A stretch of 7,703 bases of DNA from Thermodesulfovibrionales bacterium (lineage in GTDB: Bacteria > Nitrospirota > Thermodesulfovibrionia > Thermodesulfovibrionales > SM23-35). The translations under genes and the position numbers were made by a program. The stretch lies in contig JAGUWT010000280.1 of the NCBI GenBank assembly GCA_020062205.1, forward strand, positions 1 through 7,703, in the 5' to 3' direction. Under the pieces are notes generated by a model. It saw nothing but the letters and a program-made list of their open reading frames with translations, made no database searches and was not told where the DNA came from. Below, piece by piece: positions 4,967-7,703 of the stretch (positions are counted from its first letter, which is position 1; every line of letters begins with the position of its first letter).

Positions 4967-6916
4967 ATGGCATTTCTCAAAGTCCTCTTCCCAATAAATC
5001 TCGGCCCTCTCACCTACAGATGTCCTGAAGAATTCGCAGACATTGCAGAACCTGGTATGATTGTAGGTGCACCGTTGAAGAACAGGATTGCAAAAGGGGT
5101 CATTATAGAAAAGTCTCTAACTGCCCCGCCTGAGGATATGAAAGATATTCAGAAAGTGTATGGGGATGCCCCGGTATTAAGCAATTCGATGATGAGCCTT
5201 CTCAGGTGGATGTCTGAATACTATATCGCAGAACAAGGTCTTGTCTTAAAAAACATGCTACCGAGAGAGGCGTTCACAAAGGTAAAACAAAGAAAGACAA
5301 AAATCCCCCCTTACACCCCTTTACAAAAGGGGGGTAGGGGGGATTATCCCATTGACATTATGAATGACGAGACTGTATCCCATATTACAGATTCTATCAA
5401 TAAAAACATATATAAGGCATTCCTTCTCCATGCCCCATCTTCTGCTTACGAATATTCATTTCTGATAAAGATACTTGCAGATGTCAGGAATACAATCATA
5501 CTTATTCCTGAGGTATCAATCATTCATAACCTGTATCCACTTTTCAATGAAAGGTTTGGAGAAAGGGCATGCCTTTTCCACAGCGGGATGAGCAGGGGCA
5601 AAAGATCTGAAGCAATAGAGAGGATTCTATCAGGCTATTCTGATATTGTAATTGGTACACGGTCTGCAATCTTTGCTCCTCTCCAGAGGGTCTCTTTCAT
5701 TGCAGTCCTTCAAGAACACAACAACTCTTATAAACAGGTGGGAAGTCTATGTTATAGCGGAAGGGATGTTGCAGTCATGAGGGCATATCTTGAAAAGGCA
5801 ACCGTGCTTCTTTCTTCCATTTGTCCATCCATAGAGTCGCTTTATAATTCCAAGAAAGAGAAATACACATTCATAAAACCACCAGTTGATACGAAAAAAC
5901 CCAAGGTCAGAATAATAGATATGAGGTATGAAAAACTTCTTAAGCCATACCTATCAAAAACAGTTGTTGATGCCTCTCTGCGATCTATCAAAAACAATAA
6001 AAAGGTTATGTTTGTCATGAACAGGAGGGGATATGCAACACTCCTTCAATGTTCTGAATGTAATTACATAGAAGAATGTCCACATTGTCGAATCCCGCTG
6101 GTCTTACATAAATCTGAAATGGGGAACAGTCAAGAACCACGGATTTTGAGATGTCATTATTGCGGATATACATCTGATGTGCCTGAGAGTTGTGGCAGGT
6201 GTAAGGGGTACAATTTACAAATGCTCGGTGCAGGCACACAGAAGGTTCAGGAAGATATTGAAGAGATAATTGGAGTAAAAACCATCAGGCTTGACAGTGA
6301 CAGAGCAAAGAAAAGGACAGATATAGAAAAATCCATGGGGACAATATTCAGTGATGAAAATAAGATAATTGTCGGGACAAAACTTATGACGAGGAGGGTA
6401 GGGGGTGTCGGTGGATTTTCCATGGCTGTCATTCTGAATGTTGACATCTTGCTTCATCTCCCTGACTTTAGATCTGCTGAAAAGACATTTCAGGAAATAG
6501 TATCCATTAGAGATTCCATCGAACCTGATGGCGAGGTATTTATCCAGACAAGGATGCCTCAGAACTATGTCTTTAAATCTGTGAAAGATAATGATTATCC
6601 ATTATTTTTGAGAGAGGAGATGTCCAGACGAAAGTCCCTCCTTTATCCTCCTTACACAAGATTTCTCCTTATGAAATGTATCAGTAAGAGGGAGATAGTG
6701 AAAGAGCTGGCAGAGATTATTGAAAGATCAAAGAAAGATGTCGAAATACTTGGTCCATTTCTGTCAAAGAATTCTCAGGGACGAAAGGTATTCAAAATAC
6801 TTCTCAGGTCTTCCATCCGTGGAAGCCTTCATTCTGTAGCCAGAACCCTTATAGATGCCTTCAAAGGCTCAAAGGATGTTACTATAAAAGTGGACGTTGA
6901 TCCGATAACACTATAA
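4967..6916 (+). CDS. priA: PriA-like primosomal protein N' with degenerate ATPase motifs
   Basis: Homologue of the replication-restart protein PriA (649 residues; E. coli 732). The 3'-DNA-binding domain (about 1-105), helicase-fold core (about 135-520), zinc region with all eight Cys (362, 365, 371, 374, 396, 399, 409, 412) and C-terminal domain ending KVDVDP are recognisable. The ATPase signatures are not: Walker A GVTGSGKTE is replaced by HAPSSAYEYS (155-164), Walker B DEEH by LQEH (248-251), GSATP by SSICP (283-287), motif V AKGHDFP by TRRVGGVGG (475-483) and AGRAGR is absent (about 511-517). The winged-helix domain between the 3'BD and core also seems missing; a translated repeat (112-126) lies there. 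ATP hydrolysis is therefore unlikely. Actinobacterial PriA is a known precedent for ATPase loss. The open frame and intact zinc site argue against a pseudogene. It could still act as a structural fork-binding loader. Confidence 0.9.
   Translation: MAFLKVLFPINLGPLTYRCPEEFADIAEPGMIVGAPLKNRIAKGVIIEKSLTAPPEDMKDIQKVYGDAPVLSNSMMSLLRWMSEYYIAEQGLVLKNMLPREAFTKVKQRKTKIPPYTPLQKGGRGDYPIDIMNDETVSHITDSINKNIYKAFLLHAPSSAYEYSFLIKILADVRNTIILIPEVSIIHNLYPLFNERFGERACLFHSGMSRGKRSEAIERILSGYSDIVIGTRSAIFAPLQRVSFIAVLQEHNNSYKQVGSLCYSGRDVAVMRAYLEKATVLLSSICPSIESLYNSKKEKYTFIKPPVDTKKPKVRIIDMRYEKLLKPYLSKTVVDASLRSIKNNKKVMFVMNRRGYATLLQCSECNYIEECPHCRIPLVLHKSEMGNSQEPRILRCHYCGYTSDVPESCGRCKGYNLQMLGAGTQKVQEDIEEIIGVKTIRLDSDRAKKRTDIEKSMGTIFSDENKIIVGTKLMTRRVGGVGGFSMAVILNVDILLHLPDFRSAEKTFQEIVSIRDSIEPDGEVFIQTRMPQNYVFKSVKDNDYPLFLREEMSRRKSLLYPPYTRFLLMKCISKREIVKELAEIIERSKKDVEILGPFLSKNSQGRKVFKILLRSSIRGSLHSVARTLIDAFKGSKDVTIKVDVDPITL
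5302..5345. repeat. 44-bp G/C-run inverted repeat translated inside priA
   Basis: The left arm starts AATCCCCCCTTACACCCCTT. It pairs with a right arm ending GGGGGGTAGGGGGGATT, with one bulge and one mismatch, around a TTACAAAA loop region. I recognise this as a dispersed repeat type (AATCCCCC...GGGGGATT) usually found between genes. Here it is in frame and encodes about KIPPYTPLQKGGRGD (residues 112-126), between the DNA-binding and helicase-fold domains. Confidence 0.85.
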
Positions 6917-6917
6917 T

Positions 6918-6922
6918 GGAGG
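6918..6922 (+). promoter_or_regulatory. Shine-Dalgarno site of eda
   Basis: GGAGG lies 5 nt before the ATG at 6928 and overlaps the in-frame upstream ATG at 6916. It argues that translation starts at 6928, just after the priA stop at 6914-6916. Confidence 0.75.
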
Positions 6923-6927
6923 GCGGA

Positions 6928-7569
6928 ATGACGCTACTTGACAGGATTGAGGAATATCAATTGATGGTTGCAGTGCGTACCGATACCACCGAGAGTGCTT
7001 TCAAGGCCGCAGAAGCATGCATAAAGGGTGGGGTAAATCTCATAGAGATTACCTTCACTGTTCCAGAGGCAGAGGAAGCGATAAAGAAGTTAAGAAGGAA
7101 CAATTCGGTTGTGGTCGGTGCTGGTACAGTCCTTAGCATTTCAGAAGCAAGAAAGGCGATTCAAGCCGGCGCGGAATATATTGTCAGTCCAAATCTTGAT
7201 GAAAAAATTGTGAAGTTTACTAAAAAAGAGGGTGCCTTATCCATCCCTGGGGCATGCACACCAACTGAGATTTGCAGGGCGTATAAGGCAGGTGGAGATA
7301 TTATCAAGCTTTTTCCTTTTGTTGAAATCGGCGGACTGGATTTTCTTAAGGTCATCAGAGGGCCATTGCCTTTTATAAAATATATGCTTTCCGGAGGCGT
7401 TACGCTTGATAATATCTCCAGATACCTTGCAGCCAAGGCCTCCTGTATACTCGTCGGATCCGCTATAATCAAGCGTGAACTTGTGATGGCTGAAGACTGG
7501 GCTTCTATTACTGAGCTTTCAAAAAGGTTTATTCAGAAGATACAAGAGAGATCTATGAAAAGCCGATAA
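6928..7569 (+). CDS. eda: KDPG/KHG aldolase (2-keto-3-deoxy-6-phosphogluconate / 4-hydroxy-2-oxoglutarate aldolase)
   Basis: Class I (Schiff-base) aldolase with a (beta/alpha)8 fold that cleaves KDPG to pyruvate and glyceraldehyde 3-phosphate, or KHG to pyruvate and glyoxylate. The protein has 213 residues, the usual length. Key residues are Arg17 (AVRTD), Glu40 in IEITFTVPEA, GAGT (64-67), PGACTPTE (107-114), the Schiff-base lysine Lys127 in DIIKLFP and the SGGVTLDN phosphate-binding block (155-162). The sequence closely resembles what I remember of the Thermotoga enzyme. An in-frame ATG at 6916 overlaps the priA stop by 1 nt, but GGAGG placed 5 nt before 6928 favours the shorter form. It is presumably co-transcribed with priA. 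No edd or gluconate genes are near, so the physiological substrate is uncertain. Confidence 0.92.
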   Translation: MTLLDRIEEYQLMVAVRTDTTESAFKAAEACIKGGVNLIEITFTVPEAEEAIKKLRRNNSVVVGAGTVLSISEARKAIQAGAEYIVSPNLDEKIVKFTKKEGALSIPGACTPTEICRAYKAGGDIIKLFPFVEIGGLDFLKVIRGPLPFIKYMLSGGVTLDNISRYLAAKASCILVGSAIIKRELVMAEDWASITELSKRFIQKIQERSMKSR

Positions 7570-7638
7570 ATGTTACATAAAGAGTATAAATTGGTTATAA
7601 TATATTATTATAGTCAACGCACTTAATACTGTTACATT

Positions 7639-7703
7639 GTCATTGCGAGCCCGAAGGGCGTGGCAATCTCGTCTTTGGGATTGCTTCGTCGCTCTGCTCC
7701 TCG
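7639..7703. repeat. Dispersed GTCATTGCGAG inverted-repeat element, cut by the right edge
   Basis: GTCATTGCGAGC...GGCAATCTC is followed by an imperfect inverted arm, GGGATTGCTTCGTCGCT...CTCCTCG. The arm would be completed by CAATGAC beyond the window. I recognise this as a very common intergenic repeat in Nitrospirota, Desulfobacterota and similar genomes. The rest of the 134-bp tail (7570-7638) is AT-rich with no gene that I can see, and holds a 12-bp palindrome ATAATATATTAT at 7597-7608. Confidence 0.8.

Noticed and set aside
6015..6457. Minus-strand open frames inside priA
   Set aside because: They are antisense shadows of the zinc-binding region and motif V of priA, and their sequences look non-protein-like.
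4967..6916. priA as a frameshifted or decaying pseudogene
   Set aside because: The frame is open over 649 codons, all eight zinc Cys and the terminal domains are conserved, and the lost motifs are replaced at about the same length without frame change.
7572..7601. Possible promoter GTTACA-18-TATAAT reading off the right edge
   Set aside because: The -35 match is weak, the region is very AT-rich so TATAAT is expected by chance, and no gene is visible downstream in the window.

Overview
The window looks like chromosomal DNA from an uncultured, fairly AT-rich Gram-negative bacterium. The gene order (TPR lipoprotein, ispE, tRNA-Gln, prs, rplY) and the abundance of short dispersed palindromic repeats suggest the Nitrospirota (Thermodesulfovibrio-like) or Desulfobacterota. 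This placement is an inference from memory of gene order and repeat style, not a database result. Most of the content is housekeeping. I see no phage, transposase, CRISPR array or defence island.

Layout. The left half (1-3991) is one minus-strand cluster. In transcription order it holds a 15-repeat TPR lipoprotein, ispE (isoprenoid precursor synthesis), tRNA-Gln(UUG), prs (PRPP synthase) and the start of rplY (ribosomal protein L25/Ctc), which runs off the left edge. A 97-bp gap at 3992-4094 (divergent promoters) separates it from a plus-strand group: a CPBP-family intramembrane protease, a PriA-like primosomal protein, and a KDPG/KHG-type aldolase (eda) coupled to priA. The last 134 bp are non-coding and end in a dispersed repeat cut by the window edge.

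Three things stand out. First, the PriA homologue is intact and keeps all eight zinc-binding cysteines, the DNA-binding N-terminus and the C-terminal domain. However, its Walker A, Walker B, GSAT, motif V and AGRAGR motifs are all degraded, and the winged-helix segment appears to be missing. It is probably an ATPase-dead PriA. Second, short dispersed repeats lie inside coding sequence and are translated: a 44-bp inverted repeat in priA at the lost winged-helix position, a 23-bp palindromic repeat in ispE, and a heptamer tandem array right after the ispE start codon. Third, the three genes that begin transcription units here (TPR, CPBP, priA) each have a -10-like box only 5-7 nt before the start codon and no Shine-Dalgarno sequence. 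That predicts leaderless mRNAs, in contrast to rplY and eda, which have strong Shine-Dalgarno sites.

The genes serve separate core functions: translation, nucleotide and isoprenoid precursor supply, replication restart, membrane proteolysis and sugar-acid metabolism. I see no evidence that they form one dedicated system.
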